The notes beneath the pieces were generated by a model, which did no database searches, had not been told where the DNA came from, and was given only the letters and a program-made list of their open reading frames with translations. A program made the translations under genes and the position numbers. This document shows, piece by piece, positions 28,881-39,534 of a DNA stretch of 64,000 bases; the stretch's first letter is position 1; every line of letters starts with the position of its first letter. Source of the stretch: Agaricus subrufescens (lineage: Eukaryota; Basidiomycota; Agaricomycetes; Agaricales; Agaricaceae); NCBI GenBank assembly GCA_029945375.1, contig CM057067.1, forward strand, positions 2,108,001 through 2,172,000. Direction: 5' to 3'.

Positions 28881-29969
28881 ACCGGAGGAAAACAAGGGCA
28901 GCCTACTCTGCGAGCGCGAAAAGTGCCAAATAACAGGATAACGTCTGATATTTAAACATGCAATTAGAAATGCTTGGAGGTGCGGGGATGCGAATACGTA
29001 CCCGATATCTGCTATCACTGAAATCTACCTCTCCTCGTACCTACGGCGCGTTTAATTTGTTGCTCTTCACTAACGAGCAACGCAAGCATACCTTCCCGAA
29101 GGTGATAGCAACCATGACCAACACAACGATCGCTTCTGCGGGCGGAAGATAGATTGGTAAATGAGCAACGGTAATGTTGGCATTACGCACAAATCAAAGC
29201 TGTGGAACGCGTCTATGTGAGTCAATCAGACACTTAAGACATGATAGGACACACTTGTCAGTATGAAAGCGTGCTGCGCCCTTGTCGCAAGCAATGGTTC
29301 AACTACCATGTTGAGGTAGATTCGTTGTCAGAAAGTCGCCGAGTAACGGATATGGTATCTCCCGCGAATGTGGTGTGACAGCCGGGGGCAGGGAAGGACG
29401 GGAGGGAGGAGGAATGGGACAGGACGAGAGATATATAGATGGATGACACGAGGACAACATGTTTGGTCAAGTCCGCCATAGGACGTACGCACGCTGGCCA
29501 TGGGAGGTCAGACTGGCCGGTGTTTTACTGCTCTCGAGACAGTACAGATAGCCCATGGCGTAGATGAGTCAAGACAGAGCTAGCGGTGAATGCAGGCATC
29601 CAAGGCGAGAGGAGAGGACGCGTGATGTAGACACGTTGACCAAAAAGAGAAGGTGCACGTGACATAAATCAACTGGCCCTATAGTTACGACCGCAGATAA
29701 TCTTTGATAACGAAAATTTGCCTTCCCCTCTTTACACCCATCATTACGGGCACCTATTCGATCCACACCACATTACATTGATAGTGTTGAATCCCTACTT
29801 GGTATGTCAATCTATACTTAACTGTATTGAGCTTTATTAAAGTATATTAAGCAGTGAAATACAATCATGGTATAGATTCCAATTAATCTAATAGCAATGA
29901 CAGCTTAGAAGGATTGGATACAGAACCAGCCACGAGTATTACCACACCCTATAGGCAATCAAGAAAAAG
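28881..29969. other. no recognisable gene
   Basis: AT-balanced sequence with only short frames. The last few hundred bases are the 5' flank of the KOW-domain gene. Confidence 0.4.
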
Positions 29970-30981
29970 ATGAGGAGATTCAACAGTCCATGGTATGCAA
30001 ACACTATGCTCTTAATTTTAGTGCATCTTGGATTTACCTGTCCTAATTTCCAGCTTGGTTCTTCAGCTCCAAGTCCCAAATTAATTTCTATCCCCTATGA
30101 TCCTTCTACATTTTATCTTAATCGCCCAGTGGTTGTGTTGCAAGGACCTCATAAAGGCCGATCTGGTATTCTCAAAACAGTGAATAGTCAAGGCCAAGCT
30201 CAAGTTGACCTCTTTGGATCTCAGCATTGCAGCCATCCTCTCCAGCATCTTGATCTTCATGCATTAGCATTTGAGATGTAAGGTTAATTTGTGTCTGATC
30301 TTATTTTATTTTTGACATGTATCATCAGGGAAGCTTGTCAATGGTTTGTGATAAAGGAGGAGAACAACAAGTTCCTGCAACATATTGATGGAATTCCACA
30401 TGAATTGTCCAGGCTCCAAGGACCTCAAACCAACCAACGATCTACAACTCCACTACCTGATGATGATGTTGGAGTATCTGATCCTTTCAGTGTTTGGTCT
30501 ATAAATGCTCAAGATAGGCTTGAGCTTGTTCCAACAACTATTTGTAAGTAATACTGTTTTCCAGTGCATTTAAAATTAAATTATGTCTCTTATAGCACCA
30601 GACTTCTGGCTTATAAGGCTAAAACACAGGGATTCATTTGGTATGCTGCGCCTGAAAATCCAAAGCCATAGTCTTTTTGACAGTGGCAAATGGGATGGCA
30701 AAATAGGATTCTACAAAGGCCTTGATGGTATTAATGTCTCTGCCAGTTTTCATGGGGAGGAGGGCACTATTCTGGTGCCTTACTGCTATGTGTTTCCCAC
30801 CCCCCCTACTAAAAAGTATGATTATGTGCTCTGTCTCTCAGAAGGTTCCCATTTTGGAACTCGCAGCATGGTTTGGGAATATGGGTATATGGAATGTGTT
30901 GTTACTCCATTTCGGGGTGGGAACAAGGGACGAGTCTTACGATCTGTACCAACTCATGAGTTAGCTCTAGCAGATTCATAA
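29970..30981 (+). CDS. KOW-motif protein, Spt5-like Agaricomycete family
   Basis: Three exons, 29970-30277, 30329-30543 and 30596-30981, introns of 51 and 52 nt, 302 residues. The KOW motif is VVVLQGPHKGRSGILKTVNS (exon 1). A second related module is KWDGKIGFYKGLDG...GTILVPYCYVFP, then YDYVLCLSEGSHFGTR in exon 3. KOW domains bind RNA or ribosome/polymerase surfaces; mushrooms carry many short Spt5-like genes of this kind near repeats, with no established function. Exon 3 from 30709 onward is part of the giant inverted repeat. The start codon is the first ATG in frame and is not strongly supported. Confidence 0.55.
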
Positions 30982-31282
30982 TATGTATTTGTTGCAAGAT
31001 TGCCCTCCAAGTTAATTTTGTTTGAACTACAGATAATTTTGACTAGCCTATGCCATTTTATATGCAGAATACATATTAACTAGCATTTCTAGGGTGGAAA
31101 GGTAGCCTGTGCCTAAGTTTACACTGACATGATATACTTCAAGGTATCAACCAATCTCTAACGGTATCAGGGTCAAACACAGCCTTTAGCCAGGATGTTT
31201 TTCTATCCTCATAGAATAAGAATATTGTATAGCTAACTCGATGACATGAAAAAAGACAGTAACCGGTGCTACACTAGACTCG
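30982..31282. other. spacer between KOW gene and gene fragments
   Basis: AT-rich 300 bp with no gene or repeat recognised; mirrored at 63427-63727. Confidence 0.4.
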
Positions 31283-32129
31283 CTACCGACATGACCATAC
31301 CCAGCTCACATTCTGTCTGTTGCACTCCAGCCCTCGTTCCACCAGCACAGCCCACCTTGACCCGAGGGTCTGGCATCGATCGTCGCCTCTCCGCGTCCCC
31401 GAAGCATTTCTTGTTCCGCCGTCAGCTATGTATCCACCTCCGACACTCATATCCCACGCACCTTGGACAGCGGAAACTTTTTTTGGAATAACGGAATTGG
31501 CTTTGACGGGTTGAACAGTCCAGACAACCTGGCATCCGTCCCCACACTTGCTACCAACCCCGCACCCCCCAAACATTGCCTCACCGTTCACCACCACCGA
31601 CACTGTTTGCTCGGTCGCTTTTGGTGCGACAGATGTCAATGCCTTTGTCACTGATGATGACGAAGGCTTCGGAGGATCGACTGCGTCCTTCACATCTTTT
31701 GCACCGGCTGCAATCGCTCTACCGACCTTCTTGACGCCACCTTTGATCGCCCTTCTTGGCACCAGCCTCAACCTTTTTTGCCCCCTCCTCGACCACTCCC
31801 CTTACTTTCTTTGCCTCCTTTTCAACCGTACCTCCGACTTTTTTGCACCGCTTTCGACTTTCTTGGTGCTCTTTTCAATCGTCTTCATGGAGCCCTCTTC
31901 CATCGTCTTCATGGCGCCCTCCTCCACCGCCTTCGCCCCTCCCGTGACCTTTTTCGCGCCGCTACTGACTGTACTCGCAGCCTTCTTTGCACCAATTTTC
32001 ACTGGCCCAGCCGCTTTCTTTGCACCACTCTCGACCGCACTGGCAGTCTTCTTCGCACCACTCTTCACAGCGTCAGCAGCTTTCTTCGCCCAATCCTCGA
32101 TCCCACTTACAATATCTCCAAATCCAAAC
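31283..32129 (-). pseudogene. Lys/Ala amphipathic-repeat protein (GAKK repeats), left copy, frameshifted
   Basis: Encodes about fifteen imperfect 10-11-residue repeats of the form (S)GAKK-x-A/V-x-x-V (for example AVKSGAKKTASAVESGAKKA), a pattern that folds as a long amphipathic helix as in LEA- or apolipoprotein-like proteins. The frame is broken after KVESGAKK (one base missing in an A-run) and again after KVEAGAKK; both repeats continue in the shifted frame, so the breaks are recent. The C-terminal part (VVVNGEAMFGGCGVGSKCGD) is not recognised. Confidence 0.5.
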
Positions 32130-32399
32130 GGTTCAAGCACCGGCGACTGTTTCCTGAGATAGTACACTCCGATACAAGGTCCTTGTCTTGTTCGGGAGAG
32201 GAAGGTGGTAATAATGCATCAGGCAACTCGGAATTGTGTGGAGATGGCGGTGTTGTGATGGCGGTGGATGTCTGAGCGGTGTCCGTGACAGTGGGACCTG
32301 GGTGAACGCGACCTTGGTTGCGAGCGGGAACGACGAGGAGAGATGGATACTGAAGCAGGGTGAGAGTGCGAGGAGGACGACGACGACCACAAGGATAGT

Positions 32400-33338
32400 T
32401 GTCGGTAGACAGGGGGGAGTGGAAACGCAGAAAGAGCGTCAAGTCCGCGATGCGGCGACGCGGACCATATGATTTGTATGAGTGAGGATGGTGATGAGTG
32501 ACTCGGAAAGTGCATCCTGGACGGGAGGAGGTGCATTTCCGAGCTGTTGTAAAAGGCCCGCAACTTCACAAAGGGCTATAACGAGTACAGGTAAAGATGG
32601 TGCCACTTGACCGGGCATCAGAGCAGGCCATCGTTTGAGATAGTTGTTTGGCAGCTCTTGTATAGCATCTGTCTGTCCCTGTTCGCTGAGCATCCAATTC
32701 TGATGAGATCCCTCATCGAAATGTCGATCAACGACCAAGCGGACAACGTACTATTTCATTCATCAAATGTCCAACACCAACAGAAAATTTGCCTCAACCC
32801 AACCAGCACCCGATCGTGTGAACAGCGCAGCGCAGGAGTCAAATATTCCAACGCGAATTTTACGGGATAGATAGGATTTATTGAATTGATGAGAAAGAAG
32901 CGCAAGCATCTCTGCCGGGCTTGACAACGCTTTTTTCACTTTAACAGCGACATGAGGAGAATGCATGGTGTTGTCATCTGCATTATCTTCTCTTAGTTTT
33001 TGTGCCGGTTCAGGTGCGGGAGTCGCTCGTTCAACTGGAGTAGAGGCGAGAAGGCATCCAACGAAATGAGTGAGCAGAATATGACAAGTGAGTTGGTCGA
33101 CAGAATCGAGGCTCTTGAAGCATATATTCAAGATAGTCTCCACGTTGCTGATCGTAGGATGTGTGCTATCATCCGAGGTATATATAGCAATGAACACCTG
33201 GCGCAAAAATAAGGCAAAGCTTTTCGACATGCAAAATTCAGGACATACCTTGGCTGATGCACGTTGAACTGGTAACACCTTATCAGAAAGATGTTGCCTC
33301 ATTTGCTTGAAGATATCTTTCATTGTCGCATCAGTAAC
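32400..33338 (-). pseudogene. LAA1: HEATR5/LAA1 HEAT-repeat protein fragment, left copy
   Basis: Reads MKDIFKQMRQHLSDKVLPVQ, a 51-nt intron, then NVETILNICFKSLDSVDQ, EMLALLSHQFNKSYLSRKIR, VGIFDSCAALFTRSGAGWVE and, in another frame, MLSEQGQTDAIQELPNNYL, KRWPALMPGQVAPSLPVLVI and AGLLQQLGNAPPPVQDALSE. These are hallmark stretches of HEATR5 in animals and Laa1 in fungi, the AP-1/clathrin accessory HEAT-repeat protein. A deletion and frameshift follow VLDI, and another frameshift follows VRVAAS. Only some 300 of roughly 2000 residues are present. Confidence 0.8.
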
Positions 33339-33455
33339 TGCTCGTTTCGTGGTCATCATCGAATTCTTGAAGGTGACTAGGGCTTGATGTCGAAGTAACG
33401 GAGGCTACATCTTGTACATCAGTAGAGGCATAGAGCAAACGAACCAGGAAGTAAG

Positions 33456-33912
33456 AGTTTGAGTGACCTACATTACTGGATCCTTTGCATACGCGTTCTG
33501 TGGATTTTCCCGCGTCTGTTTCTTGCTCAGTGAAGGTGAATCTTGAAGGGATCAATTGGACAATTGATTCTTTATCTTTATCTTCTGTTCTACGATGCCA
33601 CGAGTTAGACAGCCGAGAAAGAAGGGGGGAAACACACTTTCCCTCCCTTAAACTACTGACACACTCGAGTAGCGTCCCGCTAGACTGCTGCGTCAGCCCT
33701 AACTGGGTCTCTGCCTTTTCGCAATCTGACTTCATAGTTTCAAGACGAACTTGTAGGTCGCCCAGTTTCTATACCTACATTGTTCAGCAGAGGATACATA
33801 TATTCAGAGAGAAAGAAACACGCACTTGATCACACTCTCCCAATGCCTTCGAAAACTGCCAGCCCCCTTCAGCAGGCTCCTGATCCTCCAGAAAGTGCTC
33901 ACTACGAGCTAG
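33456..33912 (-). pseudogene. COG6: COG6 (conserved oligomeric Golgi subunit 6) fragment, left copy
   Basis: Spliced reading (left to right on the minus strand): LARSEHFLEDQEPAEGGWQF, SKALGECDQ, intron, KLGDLQVRLETMKSDCEKAE, TQLGLTQQSSGTLLECVSSL, REGK, intron, then KDKESIVQLIPSRFTFTEQE. The order coiled coil, LLE-x4-LRE and SIV-x-x-F/I-x-SRFT-L/F-TE-x-E is that of the COG6 N-terminal region. Introns are retained. It is directly followed by the HEATR5 fragment in the same orientation. Confidence 0.65.
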
Positions 33913-34791
33913 AGAAACCCCTTCAATAAAAAAAAGAGAAGGAGAAGAATAAATGCACGGACAGGGGTTTGAGAGAGGTGGGGTCCATGGTAAGCGGGGA
34001 AAGCAACAACGGTTGCACTACTTGTTGGTTCATAAGGCCGGCCTTGCGGTGCGATGTAAGTCAAGTGCATGACAGCACTCAACTTTACAACTGCGTAAAA
34101 GCATCCAATGCCAACCTGGAGAGGTCATATATGCACCTCGCATTCCCACCAACGTGCGCCTAGATTATGAAAGGCGTCGGTGCGAAAGGGAAATACCTAC
34201 ATAATATTCTTATCGATGGCAGTGGACAGTGTTGGCTTCGATGACAAATAACGAATACAGAAATGGTTCAATTGACATGAAGCTTCGTACAGAGTGAGAC
34301 TATAATAGTCGCAATATGCAGCTAAGGTTTGGTGAATTTAGCGTCAGTATACGGCTCACGACGACGCATTCTTTCAAACTTACCTATCTACCAAATTGTC
34401 GGATTTTTCCTCAGCCAAATATCCAGCATCTGCCCTTCTCGTTCACCAGTCCTCCCCTTCCAGGTATAAACTCCTCCCAAAAAAATTTGGACCCGATTGG
34501 TGGGCATGGTGGCGAGCAGTGGCTAGACGAACATAGAGGGAGGAGAGGGAAGTGATGGAAGCACAGCCACCTTGCTGTAGCCGCGTGAGCCACGCGGGAA
34601 CAGCCACTGGCAGTTCCCGGGGCTGCCCATCCATGGACCACAAGGGATAGCCACTCATGATCATTATCGAATCTGGTCGCAAGCTAAGCGATAGGGGACT
34701 AGATAGACATGTGTTCAAGAGTGAATGGTGGGTACCTGGGTGTCAAAACAGCAGCGTGACTCGGCAGCGATTAGGACAACGAACACAGACC
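33913..34791. other. unassigned sequence between COG6 fragment and Copia LTR
   Basis: One minus-strand frame (34718-34443) starts MNTCLSSPLSLSLRPDSIMI and continues for 91 codons, but no family or splice signal supports it. Mirrored at 59918-60796. Confidence 0.35.
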
Positions 34792-35190
34792 TGTGTAGAC
34801 TGTGTGTAGACTATGTGGTAGAGTTAAAGACTTTAATAGAACGAGTTTTTGAGAGATATGAAGGATGGATTAAGTCTACTTAAAACATACAATGAAGAAG
34901 GTCTTATATACATATTTCATAGTGATCTAATTGCCATATGCGATAGGAGTTGAGTAAATGCATCATAGGTAACATCGGAGATGAGTAGTAAAAGTTCTAG
35001 AATAAAATAATTCGGGCAGCATAATTGGTTGGGAAATTAGATGAGACTCATGAACGATGTCATGAGTCTCTGATAAACCGTTTGGTATCTACTCAGGTTA
35101 TTTCTACTGTGTATAGAGACATCCTCGGAACCATGGACAGGTCCTGGACGTTTCACTGAGTTACAAGGAGGGTCCATGGGTTTCTCAACA
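34792..35190 (-). mobile_element. 3' LTR of Copia element, left copy (about 399 bp)
   Basis: On the minus strand a polypurine tract GCGAGGGGGAG lies 29-40 bases after the Copia stop and is followed at once by TGTTGAGAAACC, the LTR start. The sequence has a TATATAAG promoter-like word, and the end at ...CTACACA is chosen from the TG...CA rule. No second LTR is present in the arm. Confidence 0.65.
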
Positions 35191-35230
35191 CTCCCCCTCG
35201 CTATAGACAGTAGACTGAGGCATGTAACGT

Positions 35231-38200
35231 TCAATAGAACTCAATGCCTAGTTGCCCTCGGAACTCGGCAAACTTGTCGAAAGCCAACGCCTTGGTAAAA
35301 AGATCTGCAGTGTTCTTGTCACCGTCGACGTGTATGGCCTCGATCTTTCCATCTTCTATACATTCCCGGATATAGTGGAACTGGACATCAATGTGTTTAG
35401 TCCGTCGTTCCTGGACAGGGTTTGATGCCAGGAATATAGATCCCTGGTTATCACCATAAACGGGAATAGAAGAAATGTTAAATCCAAGTTCGCACAAGAG
35501 CGACTGGATCCACACCGCTTGCCTAGTACAGTCCGACATGGCCATGTATTCGGCCTCGGTTGATGATAGCGCTACGGTTTTTTGTCTCCTGCTCAGCCAG
35601 GAGATCGGACCATCAGCAAGCATTATCAAATATCCGGTTGTGGATCGATGCAGAATGGGGTCTGATGCCCAGTCAGAATCAGAATACGCAACTAAGCCCT
35701 GTCCTGAACCTCCATTAAACACCAAAGCGTAATTTGATGTCTTTAAGAGGTAGCGGCATATGTATAAGGCTTTCTCAATATGATCATCAGTCGGCTCAGC
35801 GCTAAATTGCGAGAGTTTAATGACGGCGTACGCGATATCTGGTCTGGTCCCCAACATTATGTACAGCAAAGATCCTATGATCTGCTGGAAGCGTCTGCGT
35901 GTTTCAGAATTAGAATGTTCAGGATTTGGGAGTGGCTTATATCCAGCTGGTAATGGGGTATTCGTTGGTTTGGATGAGATGTTAAAGCGGTTGAGGACTT
36001 TTTCGAGGTACGTCCTTTGGTCAAGATAAAGTATCCGCTTTTTCCGATCTCTCAAAATTCTCATCCCCAAGAATTCTTTCGCACTCCCTAAATCTCGACA
36101 CTCCCATCGATTCATAAACTCGTTCTTCTTCAAGATGAGGAGCCTTCGATTATTACTCATGAAGAGAGCATCGTCAACGTAAACAATGACGACTACGATT
36201 GACTCTTCTTCCTGATAGATGAAAACTCCGGCATCCGAAGATATCCGTTTGAAGCCTAGTAGTTTCATGGAGGAATTCATTTCCTTCCACCAAGCGAGGC
36301 TGGCCTGTTTTAGGCCGTATAGAGCTCTATGAAGTCTCCAGACGAGATTTTCTTTGCCAGGTGTGACAAACCCTTCAGGTTGTTCCATGTATATTTCCTC
36401 GTCTAATTTTCCATATAGGAAGGCGGTTTTTACGTCTAACGCTTCGAGGTCCCAATCCTCGAGAGCGGCTATAGATAAGAGTAGACGAACTGTCTCAAAC
36501 CGCACAACTGGAGAAAAGAGCTCGTCGAAGTCAATACCTTCGACTTGTGAAAATCCTTTCGCAACGAGACGAGCTCGTTTGCGTCCGTCCGATTTGATGT
36601 TAAATACCCAGCGATTTTTAATCGCTTTTCTATTTTTTGGTAGGGGTACAAGTTCATAGACGTTTCGGGTTTTTAATGCATCAAGTTCTTCCCTACACGC
36701 ACCACGAATCCATTCATTCTTTGAGGATTCTGGTAGTTTGAGGACATCTTTAAATGTCTGTGGTACGTATTCATCTCCTGCTTTAAATGCAGCGGAGAGA
36801 AGATACTTGGTAAAATGTACTCCCCCTTCCTGAACAAGTTTAGCAACGTCGACTGTTTCATTAGAACTTGTGTCGGGAATTTCTCTTCTCGAAGTGCCAA
36901 GAATATCCACCGGTACATGACGATCTCCATGCATATTGCCAAAGCATGCAGGGGGTCGTATAGTATTTCTCGGTCGTACATTGCGCGCAGGAGGAGTTGG
37001 AGATAACTCTCCCCCTTGTGGACGTGATGTGATGTCATCATCGGTAGGTCCAAAGTGCATTCTACGAGGAAATACACGAGATGGTTGAGGCTTTTTCGGC
37101 TGGGAGGATTCAGTGGGTGATTCCATCTGAGCATTCTTTTTAGGAGTCGATGGTGGCGATTTAGCCTTATTAGAATCATCTCCTGAACCGTCGTTGTGCG
37201 GGGGTGGGATTGGAGGATTAAACGGGTTAAACGGTTCTATTGGAATATCAGATTCAGGTGCGGTAGGTGCATCACTTTCAATACGTCCAAAGCCAGGGCG
37301 GCCCTTATCCAAAGATTTGGGAAACCAAGTTTCGTCGAACAAAGCTGTGGTCCCAACGAAGATCAAGTGTCCCTTCTGCGTTCTCATGAAGCGATAAGCT
37401 TTGGAACCAGACTCGTATCCGATGAAAATCATCAGTTCGGATGATGGAGATAGTTTGTTGTGGCGTTGGTTTGGAGGTATAAAGACGTACGCGGCGCATC
37501 CAAAGACTCTCAGGTATGAGACGTCTGGTTTATGCCCATTCCAGAGTTCAAACGGTGTTTTCCAATTTCGTCTCAAAAGCGGAGTACGGTTGTGGAGATG
37601 CGCTGTGGTTTCCAGTGCAAATTCCCAGTACGAGTTGGGTAGAGAGGCTTCAATTCTAATACATTGAGATTTTTCTCTCAAGGTGCGGATCATACGTTCC
37701 GCACGCCCATTTTGCTGATGTACATCGGCTACACTCGTTTCATGACTTATGCCGTGCTCTTTTAGAAACGCTTCGAAAGAATTGGATTGAAACTCTCCCC
37801 CTCGGTCAGTGCGGAATTGTTTGACACGAAGATTTAACACATTCTCCACGATGGATACAAAGTTTTTGAATGCTAGAAACGTTCCGGACTTCTCTCGGAG
37901 AAAAGCAATGTGTATATACGACGAGAAATCGTCATAGAACAAAACAACCCATTTGTAGCGGTGATAAGATAGAGTTGGAAACTCCATTAAGTCCGCGTGA
38001 ACTAACTCCAAGGGTCCTTTAGCCCTTTTGGAAGAATCAGGGAAATGTTTTTGCGTCATTTTTCCTAATGCGCATCCGGGACAGGCATGCCCTTCGGATT
38101 TATCTCGAAGGTGATTGGGCATACCTTTCACGTTCTGAGGAGAATTCCGAAGAACCTTAGAAGAAGGATGCCCTAGTCTCTTCACACCGTAAAGTTGACA

Positions 38201-38356
38201 ATTTCGGCTCAGCCGAAAATTTGGTCTAATTAGATAATTTAAGTTAGAGCTGAAAAAACAAATGAAATGAAAATAATCAACTAGCTTCAAAGTATGACCG
38301 AAATCACCGAGATTTTTGGTCAAGTTTAAAACCGCTTTTAAAACAATAGATTTCAT
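35231..38356 (-). mobile_element. Ty1/Copia integrase-RT-RNase H polyprotein, left copy, gag/protease missing
   Basis: Open frame of 1041 codons. From KRLGHPSSK (about residue 58) it is a Copia pol: HACPGCALGKM pre-integrase, integrase catalytic Asp122, Asp184 (FRTDRGGEFQ) and Glu220 (QQNGRAER), reverse transcriptase YVDD at 726-729, RNase H SDSDWASD and SSTEAEYMA. The first roughly 57 residues come from the unrelated hairpin block B. Gag, protease and primer-binding site are absent, so the element is 5'-truncated although the rest is intact. Differs from the right copy by Gln in KHIDVQFHYI (the other copy has Arg, the usual residue). Confidence 0.9.
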
Positions 38357-38620
38357 TTCTTCCTATTTTACTATTCTCGGATCACATTTCAGCATAGGCA
38401 ATGTACCGCTTATGAGTTGAGAATAAAACTAATACTGAAGTACTTTATATTAGATATGACTGAAACTAAATCTTCCAGTTTACATTTTGGTCGTGACCAA
38501 AACGTTGACTGATTAAACTTATTTAGATTCAGATAAAAGCAGAGTCAGAAAGCGTAAGAAGAGCGCATGCTGAGCCTACGCTGAGTGTAGGGTGAGTGGG
38601 TTGTACACTCATCAGCAAAT
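38181..38620 (-). repeat. hairpin-bearing repeat block B, left copy
   Basis: On the minus strand this ends TTTCGGCTGAGCCGAAA (7-8 bp perfect hairpin) plus TTGTCAACTTTACGGTGTGAA, exactly where Copia similarity begins. Also contains the perfect hairpin TTTTGGTCACGACCAAAA and an imperfect one around AATCTCGGTGATTTCGGTC. Related to block A (23861-24299). Confidence 0.6.
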
Positions 38621-38738
38621 CGGCTCAAATACTGTAGACCTTACATCATAAACAAACATTGTATTGCAATTAAAGAGAATGTGAACGCTTACATTGTGGT
38701 AAAGTGAAACGAATGGACATACAATTCAAATAAAAGAA

Positions 38739-38880
38739 TACAATCATGGTACAATTTATTTTTTTAAGATTACAATCTTTTGAAAAGCATACATTCATGT
38801 CACAGTTTATTTTTTGAGATTACCATCTTTTGAAAAGCATACATCCATGCTTCAATTTTTGATATGGGATTACAAGCATG
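38739..38880. repeat. tandem repeat of about 51 bp, 2.8 units (left copy)
   Basis: Units begin TACAATCATG, TACATTCATG and TACATCCATG at 38739, 38790 and 38840; the first two end CTTTTGAAAAGCA. Mirrored at 55829-55970. Confidence 0.8.
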
Positions 38881-39040
38881 ACTCCAACAATGAAGTTAAA
38901 TTGTATATGAATCTAACATTATGCAAGGGGCAAGGGTAGGGTAGTGTTGATGGTGTGTAGCGGCAGCTGGGGGACTTAGAAATTTTCGAGTTTTTTCAAA
39001 TTTGTGTATATATTTAATCTATGTACCAAGCAAATAACTC

Positions 39041-39123
39041 GGTGCCTTGGCTCAGGTGTTCAAGTGTCTTGCTGTGTGGTCTCGTTTGTCAGGAGGTCCT
39101 GGGTTCGATTCCCAGTGGTGCCA
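39041..39123 (+). ncRNA. tRNA-derived Pol III element (SINE-like head), left copy
   Basis: 83 bases with an A box (TGGCTCAGG...TTCAAG), a perfect B box (GGGTTCGATTCCC) in a 5-bp T stem (CTGGG/CCCAG), and pairable ends GGTGCC/GGTGCC with two G-U pairs. Length suits a Leu/Ser-type tRNA, but no anticodon stem-loop with U33 and a purine at 37 can be drawn, so it is unlikely to be a working tRNA. It is followed by AT-rich sequence and a 27-bp duplication (about 39245-39300), as in a tRNA-derived SINE. Confidence 0.5.
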
Positions 39124-39534
39124 ATCAGCTGAACTGCTTATATATGGGTTCTCCCTCAGCTCATGCTGCTATATATATAGCTCTATTAGATAATATATTT
39201 TGCCATCCTCGGCAGTATAAGATTGTATATATGGTATACATTGCAGATGCCGGTATAGATGGTATTCATCACAGATGCTGGTATAGATGGTATTCATACC
39301 AGGTACCTTACATTTTTATGGATTGACTGCCCATAATAGTTCAGCTTGTCAAAGACTTTAGAGATGGGCGGTGATGTTAGAGATTATCGGTAAGTTATAA
39401 GGCCTTAACATCTCTGAGCCGGTTTGCTGATGCTGGTGATCCCATGTAGGAGCTCAGTATATTGAACATGGAGTCAGTAGGTGTACAAGGAAATGAATGA
39501 AACATGAATACACAAGTAGTACTAACTTCTTCTA

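Noticed and set aside
34443..34718. A 91-codon gene between the COG6 fragment and the LTR
   Set aside because: No family motif, splice signal or conservation could be seen; duplication in both arms only reflects the inverted repeat.
35475..37667. Several 60-100-codon genes antisense to Copia
   Set aside because: Shadow frames of the pol gene; composition mirrors it.
39041..39123. A functional tRNA-Leu/Ser gene
   Set aside because: The A and B boxes are good, but no acceptable anticodon stem-loop can be drawn.
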